This document shows, in pieces, positions 48,591-61,137 of a stretch of DNA of 64,000 bases. The DNA is from Sepiola atlantica. Lineage: Eukaryota > Mollusca > Cephalopoda > Sepiida > Sepiolidae. Position numbers and translations under genes: made by a program. The stretch covers positions 34,844,443 to 34,908,442 of the forward strand of contig OY744522.1 in NCBI GenBank assembly GCA_963556195.1, given 5' to 3'. The number at the start of each line of letters is the position of its first letter. The first letter of the stretch is position 1. Under the pieces are notes generated by a model. That model had not been told where the DNA came from, ran no database searches, and worked only from the letters and a program-made list of their open reading frames with translations.

Positions 48591-48725
48591 CCCGCAGTAA
48601 GAGGGTCCACCTTTGCCTGGCTTGCAGATGGAAAGGGAAATAAGTTTGGCTTACTAGTTTTCTAGTGAGGATTGAACTCACAACCTCGAAGTAACAAATC
48701 TACTGGTTGCTGCACTGTAATAATA
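48590..48725 (-). mobile_element. Possible tRNA-derived SINE
   Basis: On the - strand tgcagcaaccagtaga (48714-48699, box A region) and gagttcaatcc (48679-48669, box B-like) lie at tRNA-like spacing. A body of about 80 bp follows. Box A is weak. Confidence 0.45.
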
Positions 48726-49146
48726 GATTTAATTATAATGACAAATAGTGAGCCAGTGGATTGTTTTTTTTCTGATTGGTTAAGCGGAATTAACTGAGGG
48801 AAAATCTGCTAATAAAAAGAGAAGAAAAGGAGAATAAAGAAGAAAGGAGAAAAGAGAATGTCGAGTGAGATTCTGCGGTGAGCTGAATTATTTTCGTTCA
48901 GGTTTTTTTTGTGCTTCTACAGGAATTGAACCGAACTGAGTTTTTTTTTTTATTGTTTGTTTAATGTTTGGAATTTAGTCATAGACTTCTGAATTCCCAT
49001 TTACAATAATAAGAGATGATGATTGCAAATGAAAGTCGTATGTAAAATCAGCAGTTGAGAATTAATTTGAATATTGACATTTGCTTGTCTCCAATTTTTA
49101 TAAGCCAGTCTAATTAAAATATCCTAAATCTATTCTTTTTTTCTAG

Positions 49147-49374
49147 GAAAAACCCAGACATCTACCGAGTTAGCGAAGATGTATGATGCCGCCCTATTGA
49201 CTCTAGATGACGTTGTCACTGAGGCCATTATAAATGGAGTGTCCCCTGCGTCTGTGAAAGCGCACAAACTCTGTGCTGAAGCTGCGCAAAGGAAGAAAGA
49301 TGAGTTGATCGAAGAACAGGAGACGAATGCTGCTTCTGTTCAAGATGTTTTCATACCACCTGTGCAGGCACCAG
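49147..49374 (+). CDS. HYDIN: HYDIN internal exon 10, rest of the P-loop and following helices
   Basis: Acceptor TTTTTTTCTAG, donor CCAG|GTAAGA, 228 bp, phase 1 in and phase 1 out. It supplies GKT of the Walker A motif and then QTSTELAKMYDAALLTLDDV, similar to the helix and NMP-binding side of adenylate kinases. The tail (AEAAQRKKDELIEEQE) is charged and probably helical. Whether nucleotide is bound or hydrolysed cannot be judged from this part; the P-loop Lys and Thr are intact. Confidence 0.9.
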
Positions 49375-49521
49375 GTAAGAATGGGGTAGAAGGATGACTG
49401 AAGGACTTGTTTGCCTTTTTTTTTATCGTAAAGAAAGAAGGGCAGGAGTGACGATGTTCTCTTCTTGATCCTTACTTTTCTCAGTAAGCTGATACATTCA
49501 TGATTTATTGTTAGTTTTTAT

Positions 49522-49880
49522 GGCATATCAACCCTTTTTTTTGATCATTCAATGCCAAATTTAGTCATTATGGTAAAAAAAATTATACTTTATAGATTAA
49601 TTTGTTTTGTAGGCATATATTTTGTAAATAAACAAGTCTGTAAACAATGAATTCTATTTGACCGACAGATGGGATCCTGACAGGTACTAGCACTCCTGGT
49701 CAGAGTGGACGTAGAGTAATGATAGCCAAGGGATGAATCATCACTCCCTAAAACTCACAAATTGGAGCTGCATCACCCAATGGAGTTTCATGTCATACTT
49801 AGAACTGATTCTATTTAACCTATAGATGGGACCTTGGAGTAATGCCAACAACAGTGTGAAAGCTCTCAAATCAGGGCCTC
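49522..49880. repeat. Dispersed repeats: reversed single copy of the 138-bp-array family, then family copy 4
   Basis: 49522-49560 (atggcatatcaaccc...caatgccaaattta) is the reverse complement of the conserved end of the 138-bp unit at 4628-5372. 49610-49880 follows the 12440-12640 repeat (tatattttgtaaataaac, gggatcctgacaggtactag). Confidence 0.7.
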
Positions 49881-50020
49881 ACCATTGAATGTAATTTAAT
49901 GATCTTTATTTTAACTACAGTCAATATTGTTGTATGAAGATATGTTATTGTGTAGAAAAAAAGTAATATTTCATGTTTTAGTGAAAACGAACAAGTAGTT
50001 TTGTTTTTTTTTACTTAAGA

Positions 50021-51497
50021 CTAGCAGGACCTGTGTCCTGGCGTTGCCCGTGGGAAATCTGCAAATGAAATGTCAATTCTAGTTGAAAAGTAAAAATAAA
50101 TAAGTAAATAAAAGACGAATTGTGTTTAGCAAGAATGTAAGGAATAGCATACAGAACTGTCTGTGTATGGGAAAAATCCTTGTAGACTGCAGCAATTTTA
50201 ATTTTTGTCCCAATCTGGAGTGCCCCTTTTTTGAGGACATGCATTTTCCCCACATTAAGAACCGACATTGTATCTAACTCTGCCCTTGAGGAGAGGTAAG
50301 TAAAAGAAACAACATATTAAAAGTGTAGAATAATTAACATGCGAGAAATTGTAAATAGAACAAAAAAATTTAAAAATAACTTATATCAATCGGCAAATGA
50401 AACGTTAATTTTTGTTTAAAAAGTAAAAAAACAAAAAACAGATGGATGGTGTTTAGTGCAAACGTAAGGAATAGCATACAGAACTATCCGTGTATGAAAG
50501 ACATCCTTCTAGACTGTGGCAATTTTAATTTTTGTCCCCATCAGAAGTGCCCCTTTTTGGGGGACATGCATTTTACCCATATTAAGAACTGACATTGTGT
50601 CTAACTCTACCCTTGAGGGGAGGCAAGTAAAAGGAACAATATATTAAAAGTGCAGAAAAAGTAACCGACAAGAAATTGTAAACAGAAAAAAATAACAACA
50701 GATACCTTATATCAAGCAGGAAATGAAACGTTAATTCTATTTTGAAAAGTTTTAAAAAACGTAAATATGTATGGTTGACAGTATGTGACTTCCAATCCAT
50801 ATTCTTTTATTCCTAGAATATAGTCATAACGACAGGAAGAATGAAAGTGAAGTTGAGGGAGTGGTCGTTCTGTATGTGAAGGTATGAACATGTTTATGTA
50901 TATGAAGATTTTAAAGTAATTTATTAAAAGGCTATTTAGTTACTGAAAGTGTTGTATATAAATTTTTAGCATTGTAATAAATGCTATTACTGAATGGAGA
51001 AGTAGGAGACGCCAGGTTTTAATTTAAGTTGGTGTTTGTTTAGTGTTCGTCAATAATATTTGATTATTCCAGAATAGGATTGTAGCAAGCCAATCAAAAG
51101 CTGCAAAAGTAGGAAGAGTAACCTTTCAAAGGAGCGACCCGTATTTAGTTAGTGAATGTATAATGCGTGAAATGTGGATGGAATTAAAAAATGAAATAAT
51201 GACGGACAGAGCTGGAAAATGTATCCTATGAAGAAGAAGTCCCGGTGTAAGATGGTAAGGTGGTAGTAGATTTTTGCATGTGAGTAAAAGTTACTCCGAT
51301 TTCCTGTATGTATGACTTGTTTGAGAGAGTTAGGTATGCCGGAATTAATGTAGGAAACTATGAAACTGATAATTTCCAAAAACACGCATCAATTATTGGT
51401 ATAAAGCGTGACTATATTGGAATTCTATATAGCACTTGTATTTAATGACCTATAATAACAGGGGAAGAATCGACATTATTTTATTATATAGATTTTC
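50021..51497 (+). mobile_element. Non-coding element with internal tandem structure, + orientation
   Basis: Begins actagcaggacctgtgtcct followed by ggcgttgcccg and ends near ttattttattatatagat. Inside, a unit of about 320 bp is repeated two to three times (gtaaggaatagcatacagaa at 50137 and 50464; gtgcccctttttt at 50221 and 50547). The family is unidentified; the same terminal motif occurs inverted at 56240-56272. Confidence 0.65.
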
Positions 51498-52176
51498 AAA
51501 TTCTAATTTTTGGGAAAAAACTTTGTAAATGGCTACCATTTCTATACTCATCATCACCAGGTAAATTGCAGGAACATTAGAAACAAAGTTGTCGCCATCT
51601 TAACTCATCAACAACAACGATTCTGCATAAAATTATAATCTTATTTACATTCAATGGCACTAACATTTTTATGACAGCATTTAATTGTCAAAAGTAATCA
51701 CTTAAAAATATGGTAAACAAACAGTTGAAGATTCTTTCAAGCTTCTTACCTAATTAATTAACTAAATTTGTTTTGACAAAATATTTGTTCATGTATTGAA
51801 ATATTTAGTTGGTAAATTATAAATGTTAAAGTAATTTTCAAATAATTTTATATTTTTTTTTAATTTTGAAAGAACTTTTACATTTTGCAACATTTAATTG
51901 TCAAACGAAGTCACTAATAACATGCGTAAAACTTTACAAGATTTTCAATTTTACATTTTCAAAAGAAATCTCATAAAAACTTGAACATGAATCTAAAGTT
52001 AATTTAAAAAAGAAGACAATAATTTCTAATCTGATTTTTGTTTGAATGGATGAGAGAAAAGAATCTGGAATTTCACGTGTGGCAGATGTAGAAGTGGCTT
52101 CATTTATCGAGAAAAAAAGAGAGAAAATAAAGAAGATGTTAGGATAGAAGGAAATAAATTGGAATGAATATAATAT

Positions 52177-52184
<8 letters not shown>

Positions 52185-52212
<28 letters not shown>

Positions 52213-52480
52213 GATTTAACGGCTGTTTAACATGCTGGCATGCATTGGACAGGTTTAAGAATTGACTTTCAAACTATCTCTGTCTAAGTCTATTTATACC
52301 CCTCTCTCTTTCTCTCTTTCTCTCTCTCTCTCTCTTAAGTCCATTTTTATCACTTCCTTCCATGTTTTCCTTGGCCTTCCTCTGTAAAACTGGACCTGCT
52401 GTCTCAACTGTTCTACATCTACCCAAGAACTCTCATCCATTCTTTCAACATGGCCATATCATTAAAGTCTCATCGTGGCC
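52185..52480 (-). mobile_element. LINE family A, 3' end fragment with (GAT)n tail
   Basis: (ATC)n at 52179-52213 on the + strand corresponds to a (GAT)n LINE tail. The sequence after it (catgctggcatgcattggac; ccatgttttccttggccttc) matches the 3' ends at 37290 and 44810. Confidence 0.8.
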
Positions 52481-52639
52481 ATACCATAGTTGACTTCTAT
52501 CATTTTTCTCTTCCAGATTTTATCGATTTTTTCATTTTCTATCACGCATCTGATTCATATTGATTCATTCTAAAACAATACTTTCTATTTTGTTTTGGAA
52601 CTTCTGAGATGAGGATTGATATTATTATTATTATTATTA

Positions 52640-53273
52640 TTCTAATCTTGAATGTTATTCTCACAACGTTCAGCCAATGTAGCCTCCGACCTTTTTCAGA
52701 AGTATTATGGCGAGGGTGCATGGAAAATGTTTAGAGAGCTGCTACCAATCCTGACAAACAAACACCTGCCAACAACTACGAGAGGGCGTGTATACTCCTT
52801 ATGTGTCAGAAGTGTGCTGTTGTATGGCTCAGAAACTTGGGCTGTCTCTGCTGGCATACTAAGGAAGCTGCACCGTAATTACAGGGCAATGGTCAGATGG
52901 ATCTGTTTGGTGAGGCCTGAACAGTACGTTTCTTTTGAATCCCTGCTCTCACAGGTCGACTTGAAAAGCCTTGCGGACATCATGCGAAAGAACAGACTGC
53001 GTTGGTTGGGTCACATTGAGCGTAGCGATGGCTGGATTGCTAAAGTCCGACAGTTGAATGTGCCAGCAGAGAACATCACCATTGGCAGACCCAAGTTGAC
53101 TTGGGAGGACGTAGTCAAACGTGATAGGAAGGCCATGGGTATGGATTCCATCAAGCCTTGCCAAAGACAGGAGTGGAGAGGAAGACTTAGATTTCGAGAC
53201 TAGACAATCAGGCCCCACCCTCATCAGAGGATTAATTGTGGCCTGATTCAACAAATAAACCGGTTGTTGTTGT

Positions 53274-53322
<49 letters not shown>

Positions 53323-53330
53323 ATTATGGC
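52640..53330 (+). pseudogene. LINE 3' end: C-terminus of ORF2 and (GAT)n tail
   Basis: An open stretch of about 180 codons (52652-53203) reads FRELLPILTNKHLPTTTRGR, VRSVLLYGSETWAVSAGILR, KNRLRWLGHIERSDGW and IGRPKLTWEDVVKRD. It ends in a stop at 53201, followed by a short 3' UTR and (GAT)n at 53268-53325. The ORF2 C-terminus looks intact here, but everything 5' of it is missing, so this is a 5'-truncated insertion. Confidence 0.9.
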
Positions 53331-53677
53331 AGAGTGCTCTGAACAAAGAGTAAGAGATGCCTTTATGATGGTATGTCATTTCAATGCTCAGGGTGCCATA
53401 TTTATTTGGAGGTCTCACACATGGTCTGGTGCATTTGTAATAAAAGGGCCTTGATTAATTAAAGGTTTTTAATTTGTATCATATTGAGATAAATATTGCT
53501 ATTCGGGTCACACACCATTTTAAGAGAGATACTATTAAGAACTTACATTTAGCATTTACTTAGCGATTTGTGATCTATTTGCGTTACACACAGAATATAA
53601 AATATGGAATTATTATTCGATCGACCACGTGGGAATAAAAAATTAACAGAGTAAACAAACAAAGGGAAGAAAGAAAA

Positions 53678-53679
<2 letters not shown>

Positions 53680-53737
<58 letters not shown>
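53680..53737. repeat. (ATT)n microsatellite
   Basis: About 58 bp of ATT. A shorter one is at 52620-52642. Confidence 0.97.
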
Positions 53738-53739
<2 letters not shown>

Positions 53740-54164
53740 TGAAACGAACGAAGGAAAGGAAGAGACAAGACAATAGTAGCATTTACTAAAAATAACATTT
53801 AGCGTAAAAACATTCATATTAACAAAAACAATTTATTTTTGGATAATAAAACTTGAGTTCGTTACATGAGTGAAATGTTTGCTAAAAAGTTCCGTGTTTG
53901 TATTAATGTGTGTGCATGTGTGAGCGTGGAAAAGTTTCGTTTGTCTCTTGGTGGCAATTGTAATGTGTGTGTGTGTGTGTTTTGGACGAGAGTTCTTTGT
54001 TCATGGTAGGAATTAAAAGATTGTACCTACTTTTTGACTTGCGCCTCCCCCTCCTTGATCGAGCCGAGGGGAGGGGGACAACGGTGATCCCCTGTGTGTG
54101 TTGTCTGGAATGCGGAAGAGAAAAGAGAGACAGGCGGCTTCTTTTTTATAATGGCCAAATCTTA

Positions 54165-55250
54165 CATAGTCAAACTGGCGTGTCTTTTTGTACCTCAATG
54201 TTCAAGGAGATTTTGTGATTTTCGCTTTCTATTACTGCATCCATTTTGTGTCTATACCATTTGTATGCATGTTTAAAATGAAGTCGTTTGCATAGTTCCC
54301 AGTCGTGTCTGTTCTTGTATTCTGTTTGGGCTAGTTTGCTGCATTTACTTATTATGTGATTTACCGTTTTGTTTCTTTGTCCACAGAGTCTACATTTGCT
54401 GTTTTCCTGTGTTTTGTTTATCTTAGCTTTAATATAGTTAGTTCTAATCACATTGTTCTGTGCAGCTGTTAGTAGTGATTCCGTTTATCCGTTTAGGTGT
54501 CCTTTTCATAGCCATGTCCAGATGTTTTCATGAGTCTCTTCTCTTGTCATTCTTATGACCGTCTGTGTAGCTGTTTCTCTTCCCACTTTTCTTTTCTCGT
54601 CTTGTTTTTCATTTCTCTTTTTCATATAATGTTCATTTTTACAGTGACTCTTGCTATGGTGATTCTGTGTTATGCATTTTTCCAATTCTTTTTTTTGTGT
54701 TATTCACAAATTCTTCTCTACTTATCAGTCCTCTTCCCCCATCGTTCCTTTTCACATTGAGTCGGTCAGTATAATCCTTTGGGTGTAGTGCATTGTCATT
54801 AGTTTCCTAGTCTTCTGGTCAAGATTCCTCAGTTTTTCTTTGGTCCAGCCTATGAATGATCCAGAGTATCTTATTAGTGATACTTCACAGGTGTTTATTC
54901 TTTTTACTAGATCCTTGCTATATAATTTAGTTTCTAGGAGTTTTGTTGTTTTTCTCAGGTATTCTTTTCCAATCTTCTCTTTCATTACTGATGAGTTAAT
55001 GCTTCCAGAACTCCCAAATATTTATTGGTATCATGTTCGACTAGTGTCCTCATCTCTCTCTGGTTGGGCAGTTCCATATCCTCCACTGCCTTCAGTTTTC
55101 CCCTTCTCATCTCTAGCAGTACATTCTGGTTGTGTTTATAAGCATTTCCAGTTCATTTTTGCTTTTTGCAAATAGCTTCAGATCATCCATGTACATCAGG
55201 TGATTTACTCTTAGTTCTGTGTCTGTATCCCTCTTTTCCCTTTCCGGCAA
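54165..55250 (-). pseudogene. LINE ORF2 C-terminal region, second family
   Basis: On the - strand: 54985-54752 gives EYLRKTTKLLETKLYSKDLV, RYSGSFIGWTKEKLRNLDQK and TRKLMTMH. 54451-54170 gives NYIKAKINKTQENSKCRLCG with a zinc motif C-x2-C-x8-H-x4-C, then KLAQTEYKNRHDWELCKRLH. Frames are broken between the blocks. The order is that of LINE ORF2 proteins with a C-terminal zinc knuckle and differs from family A. Confidence 0.85.
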
Positions 55251-55259
55251 ATGTGTGTA

Positions 55260-56272
55260 ATAAAAAAAAAAACTATATATTACATAATATATGAGGTTGT
55301 TTTTTTAATTTTTATTACACACAATTATTTTAGATTTCAATCAAACCGGTTAGAAACAAACAAATTAACAAACAAACACACACAATTACTTTATAATTTA
55401 CAATGGAGGGTTTGTCTCGCATAGAACTTTAATGTAACATGTTTTTTTTATTAACTTATGAAGTATTCCAGAATACATCAATATATGCATTCATTCGCTT
55501 CCTAATCGTATTCTTTGAGTTTTTTGTTTGCCTTTTCCTTTAACAAATTATAGACTCACTCTTGTAGTTAAATGTTAGGACGCGGAATTTCTTGATTAAA
55601 CTAAAGTATAAATTGACGACTATTCTACATCACCAACTAAAAGATTATAGAATCACCCCCGGCAGAAAAAAAACACAGACTTATTTTTAGAATTTACAGT
55701 GGGGGATTATTTTCACATATATACCTTTAACGTAACATGTTGCTATTTTTTTTTGTTTTGTTTTTACTTACAAAGTATTCCAGAATACATAAATATATAA
55801 ATATTAAAAATACCCATATTTTGCTTCCTAATAAACTTTTTCATTTTTTCCCCTTTTCCTTTAAACAATTATAGGCTCACTCCCATAGTTAAATGTTAGA
55901 GCTCGGAATTTCTTGACTAAACAAAAAAGAAATCAGCGACTATTCTACATCACCAACAAAAATAGTACAGATTCACTCTTGGCGAAAAAAAACAACTTTA
56001 AAAACAATTTGGTTCAAATTCTGTAGAAGTACCAAACAAAACACACACAAACTTATTTTAGAATTTACAGTGGGGAGTTAGTTTTTCATATACTTTTAAC
56101 GCAACATGTTGCTGTTTTTTTAATTAACTTATAAAGTATTTCAGAAGAAATAAATATATAAATATTAATACCTGTACTTGGCTTCATTCCTGTAGTTTAA
56201 TGTTGGGGCCTGAAAATTCTTGATTAAATATACTTCCCTGGGCAACGCCGGGACACAGGTCCCTCTAGTTAT
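55260..56272 (-). mobile_element. Non-coding element with three internal tandem units, - orientation
   Basis: Three units of about 310-360 bp share aatttacagtgg, taacatgtt, aagtattccagaataca and cggaatttcttga (starts near 55390, 55690 and 56050). The right end (ggcaacgccgggacacaggt, then ccctctagtt) is the inverted form of the start of the element at 50021. Confidence 0.65.
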
Positions 56273-56489
56273 AAAATGAATCACACGAATGTACATGTAT
56301 TCAATAATATCGAAGATATATATTCCATGAAGTAAGTAGGCTTAATAATCGATCAATAATTGCCAGAGATCTCAAGACTGAATATGGAATCTCGAAAATG
56401 AGAAAATGATTTTGAGATTGCAATCTATACTCTTGATTTGCGGAATTATTTGGCTCATGTTAAGAAATGACCTGATACAACATAACCAT

Positions 56490-57810
56490 TACTACAACTG
56501 GCAATATTGGATTTTTGGAAAAAGATAAAGGTGTTAGAAGACTAGACCCAGAGCGAGCGAATGCGGTAAAAAATATACCGGCTCTGAAAAACAAATCGTC
56601 ACTACAAAGTTTTCTTGCTTTTGAAATACAAATAAAAGAAAAGGTGCTAGACGACGAATTTTTAAAAAACATAAAAAAGAAAAGAAAAGAAAAACACTGA
56701 CAAATCTCAGAAGTGTATTCAATCTGTAATGAAGTAGTTATGTATGGCGATCGAGTGGTTATTCCTGCAGCATTACAGAAAAGAATACTAAAAGAATTTC
56801 CTGTCGACTACCCGGACATTTCGAGAATGAAAAGTTTCATGAGAAGTTATGTGTATTGGACAAGTATGGACTAGGACATTAAAAATGCAATGAAACTATG
56901 TACAGGTTCTGCATTGTCGACGAAGACATCTCCTATAAAGTTCACACCCTGGCCGAAAACCATAGTCTAGGATCCACATAGATTTTGCTGGCCCACTGGA
57001 TGATTTCTATTACCTAATGGTAGTGGACAGGTTTTCAAAATGGCAGGAAATATTAAAATGTAAAAAAGCAACCATGGAAGTAACCATTATTTTTTTATAT
57101 GAAATGTTTGCCCGGTTCAGGGTCGTTGACTGTATTTTATCAGACAGTATTCTGTGAAACTTTTGTAGTGGAGCATATCACGATCTCACCGTACCATTGC
57201 GAGAAGCAATGGTCAGGCAGAAGGGTCGTGGATACGTTCAAAAGAGCACTTAAGAAAGCGAGGGGTACACCTACCGAAAAGCTCATTCAAGAATTTTTAC
57301 AGGTATATAGGATGACCCTAAATAACAATGTTCCATCTTCGATGATGTCAGCAGAAGCAATATTTACAAGGAAGATTAAAACAGTGTTTTATAGACTATT
57401 GCCAACCCATACGAAACCAGGACGTGAAAAAATATGAAGGGACGCTTCAAATTTGGAGAAAATGTTTTCTTTTGGATGCTCAAAAACAATAAATCCTACT
57501 GAGAAAAAGGGATAGGGGATAAACGGATTGGAAACATGATTTACATGGTAAAGGTACCTAAGTTTTCCCACAAAAGACACAAGAACCAGATGAGGAAACA
57601 ATATTCAGGTGCTGTTGAGAATACTCCAGAGGACGAACTCCAGAGGACGAACTAATGGATGTCATGTTCGACACATTTTAGATACCAATTCTGCAAACAG
57701 GTTCTGAACAACGAAGATCAAAAAGGAAATGTAAGATTATGAACTTAATTGTAATAACCCCAAAAGGAAAAAGTATTAACTCCATATGGAGCAAGGCTAA
57801 AAATAGGGGT
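56490..57810 (+). pseudogene. Gypsy pol remnant: end of RT to integrase
   Basis: From 56540 LDPERANAVKNIPALKNKSS is the linker after RT. From 56770 LQKRILKEFPVDYPDISRMK and SYVYWTSMD belong to the integrase zinc-binding region (its second Cys changed to Ser in LCTGSALSTK). WQEILKC and, in another frame, FVVEHITISPYHCEKQWSG then DTFKRALKKARGTPTEKLIQ carry the integrase core. At least four frame breaks. Same element type as 200-2292. Confidence 0.88.
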
Positions 57811-57950
57811 GTTATGGTGAGATGGGGATCTACTCTATTTCGTGACTACATGGACTCTCCTAGACACTATTTATAGAGGAGCTTACGTAACATTATTCTG
57901 TACTTCTGTAAATACACACTCTTATAAATATGCCAAGTCACAACAGTTAT
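57811..57950 (+). mobile_element. 3' LTR of the Gypsy element
   Basis: Starts TGTTATGGTGAGATGGGGAT and ends near AAGTCACAACA (TG...CA). The inner blocks gatctactctatttcg, ctgtacttctgtaaatacac and acaacagt recur, in inverted orientation, in the solo LTR at 63688-63923. Confidence 0.75.
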
Positions 57951-58398
57951 AAAGGATGTTTTATGGTTAGAATACCTGGCTTTTAAATTTGTGCTGTACT
58001 CTCCATGTAAAATCTCTTTTGATTAGGGTTATCTTCTTCAGTGTTCCCGTGTAGACTATATTCTTAGTTAAACATTTTTGCTGTAGTGGACAGTTATTTT
58101 TGTTTCTGCAATTACAGTTCTTATTTTTTATCTTTACTGTCTTGGGTTTTATTTATCTTACTGTTGTTTTTCTGGTTTAGTGTATGTCTGTTATGGCTTT
58201 TAATTATCTTTTTCAGGTTTTTTGTATTTCTATTGAATATTTGATAGGTGTTCATAAGGTATTTTTGGGCTTTTGACAATTAAAATTGATTAATTGCAGT
58301 TGGATGGCACCTCTTCAGTTTGGAGGTCTGTTTCTGAAACTACTGTACAAGATCATTATTGCATCAACAGTCTCATCCGGAATACTATATACCAAAAG

Positions 58399-58401
<3 letters not shown>

Positions 58402-58481
<80 letters not shown>
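58402..58481. repeat. (TA)n microsatellite
   Basis: About 78 bp of TA in intron 10, 330 bp before exon 11. Confidence 0.97.
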
Positions 58482-58483
<2 letters not shown>

Positions 58484-58807
58484 TTAATAATGTTCTAATC
58501 TACTATTTATAGTTATTGCTTCTCATTAAAAGTATTAAATTCTATGCTAGATAATTTAGGAGGCCATTGATACCCAACATATGTACTGCTTCTTTGAGAT
58601 GTCTTACTCTCTACCATTCTTCTCTGTCTATAATTTTTACTTTGCCGCACATGAGTCGATGGTTTTCCTATTCCCTCCACATGTGGTCAGCCATACCCGA
58701 CTTTTAAATATCTCGAAACATTTTGAAAATAAAATTCAACATTAAGACAATAGTCTGAATAATCCAAATACTACATACTTTCTTTTTTGTTTGTCTTGCT
58801 TTTCCAG

Positions 58808-58956
58808 TTGCCAATGCTCTTTCAGTGGTCACGCACAATACGGCACCCCGAAAATCATGTACAATGCCAGAGTTGAAGACTACAAAACAAGGTGGTGGTG
58901 GATCAGGCACTTCTGGTGGAACTATAAATAAACCCATTGAGCAACCACCAACTCAG
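58808..58956 (+). CDS. HYDIN: HYDIN internal exon 11, low-complexity linker (last in window)
   Basis: Acceptor TTGCTTTTCCAG, donor CAG|GTACCG, 149 bp, phase 1 in and phase 0 out. The peptide is a linker: VANALSVVTHNTAPRKS, then a Gly/Ser stretch (GGGGSGTSGG) and NKPIEQPPTQ. Only phase agreement and splice signals support it, and an extra exon of phase 1-1 in the 9.4 kb intron before it cannot be excluded. The gene continues to the right of the window. Confidence 0.7.
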
Positions 58957-60500
58957 GTACCGAGGGTTAATTTTTTGCTTTTCATTGTGTCAGTTTATTT
59001 TTTAATTATTTTTTTTTAGGAATATGCAAAAGTGACGTTATAGCTTATATTTTATTTTAACGGAATTGTTTTTTAATAGAATTATCATTATAAATATTTA
59101 TTTGTTTCAATTAAAATTTGATTGTGCTTGAAAGATAAGCTAATCTCTTTAAAAAAATGTAATTTTACGTGTGAAAATACATTTTGAAATGAAAACTGTT
59201 CTCACTGCGGCTAAAAAAACACAAAAATTCAGTGAAATTTGAAATTTTAAGAAATTTATTTTTTAAATCTCTGGAAGGCAAATATCAGTTTTCTGGAACT
59301 ATTTCAAAGATAATTAGTAAATTAAAGTCTTAAAATACTGATCTAAAAAATGTACTTACTTTTTACTAGAAATTTTATAATTATCCAAAAAAGTCTGAAT
59401 TAAATTAAAATCTATCTCTACGGTCAAGCATAACAAAATGGATGTCAAGTATGGAAGACAATAACTGCAATAATATTTCATTTTATTATTTATAATTTTA
59501 TATAGAAGATATGGTTTTGTAATAGTTTATAGATGTTGAAAAGTTATTATACCTTAATTTCTTTATTTTTGGAGATTATAGAAAATGTCTACATTAAATT
59601 GACAAGTATGGAAGACTGAAACCACAATTTCCCATTTTATTATTTTTAACTTAATATAGAACAGATGGTTTTGTAATAATTTTCCCTTAATTAATTATAG
59701 TTTTATTAGATTAAATATAAACAGTTAATTTATTTTATTAAAAAGGTACTTCTATATTTTTAATTGTTTACCTATTAATGCAATTGAATATTTCATTGAG
59801 CTCAATGTGATTTTATTTCCCTATCTGATTCTAATTAAGATTTATTAAAATTAAAAATTTATTTATTAAAATTAAAAAAAAGTCAAAACAAGAGAAATTT
59901 TTTTTTTTCAAATATTTATTGGATATATGGAGTTTGGTTGCAGCAGTTTCAATTTTTTTTATATATGTGATATTTTAGCATGCCACTTATGTTTTTTACT
60001 GTTAATTTGTTTCTTGAGGTACAGAAGTAGAGACAGAAGCAGTGGATGCAGTTGTCGATGTAGTATCAATCCAAGAGGTGGAGGTATATGAGGGGATACA
60101 TTAATGAGCTCCAATTTCGCACCTGTTTTTGAAGGGGGTTATATTTAAATCATGCCTTTTCTTGAAAAATAATTTCAATTTGGGAATCATCGACATGGTT
60201 ACTGTTGAGAAAGCATTTCGAATGTTTTCCATTGCAGCCAACTCTTGAATTCTCTTCTGGGACAAATTTTTATCGACAAATTTCTTTAGTATGTGTCCAA
60301 ACTGGATGGCCAGTCTTAACAATAGGATACTTCTTCTGAATATATGTTAGCAAAGACATCTGAAAACTAAAAGGATATATAATCATAAGAAAGTTAAAAG
60401 TGCCAATCTGCACATAGCATCGACCGGACCCTACTTATCCTAACGTCTTTTTCAACTTGACATGAATTTCTGCCTCTACCGTAATTCAACCGCTCGGTGT
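58957..60500. other. Intron after exon 11, mostly unrecognised
   Basis: Very AT-rich. 60101-60322 is open on the - strand (IQFGHILKKFVDKNLSQKRI) and may be an old transposon piece, but I cannot name it. Confidence 0.45.
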
Positions 60501-61137
60501 TAATACCATCAAAATGAGGAAGAAGAAGAAAAGAAAAAAAAACTATGAGACAGTCTTGCCTGACAAAGTTGTTTTACAACAAAAGCTTGCAAAAAAAACC
60601 CAAAAATTAAAGACTGCAGGTGTTGTTGCAGAAATGTTGAAGGCTGTGGGTGAAACAGACATTAACATGATTACAGATTTGAAAAATCAGATCATAAAAG
60701 ATAAGGTTATTCTGAAAGACTGGGAACTTAGTACAATTGTGAATTGTTACAAGGGTGAAGAAGGGGAAGCACTAGATTGAGGTAATTACAGAGGATTAAA
60801 ATTGATGGATCAGGGCCTGAAAGTGGTTGGGTGAATAAGTGAGCAGCAAACAAGTCAGATAAGCATAGATGAAATGCAGTTTGGTTTTATGCCTGGGCAA
60901 AGTAGCACTGAGGCTATATTTATCCTGAGACAAATGTGAGAGAAGTATATTGGTAAGGAGAAGAACCTGTATTTTTCTTTTATGGATCTGGAAAAAAGTT
61001 TTTGACACAGTACCAAGAGATGTTGTCTGGTGGGTTTAGCATAAATTAGGGGCAAGCAAGTGGTTAGTGAAGGTTGTTCAGGCAATGTGCAGAAATGCTG
61101 AAAGTCGTGTTAGAGTTAACAGCAAATTAAGTGACAG

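Noticed and set aside
50817..50887. Possible extra HYDIN exon after TATTCCTAG, ending before GTATGA
   Set aside because: The frame is open from a phase-1 entry (EYSHNDRKNESEVEGVV) but no donor gives the phase-1 exit needed for exon 11, and it lies inside the repeat element 50021-51497.
60101..60322. 73-codon - strand frame (FGHILKKFVDKNLSQKRI) as a gene or named transposase
   Set aside because: No recognisable motif, no second copy in the window, AT-rich surroundings.
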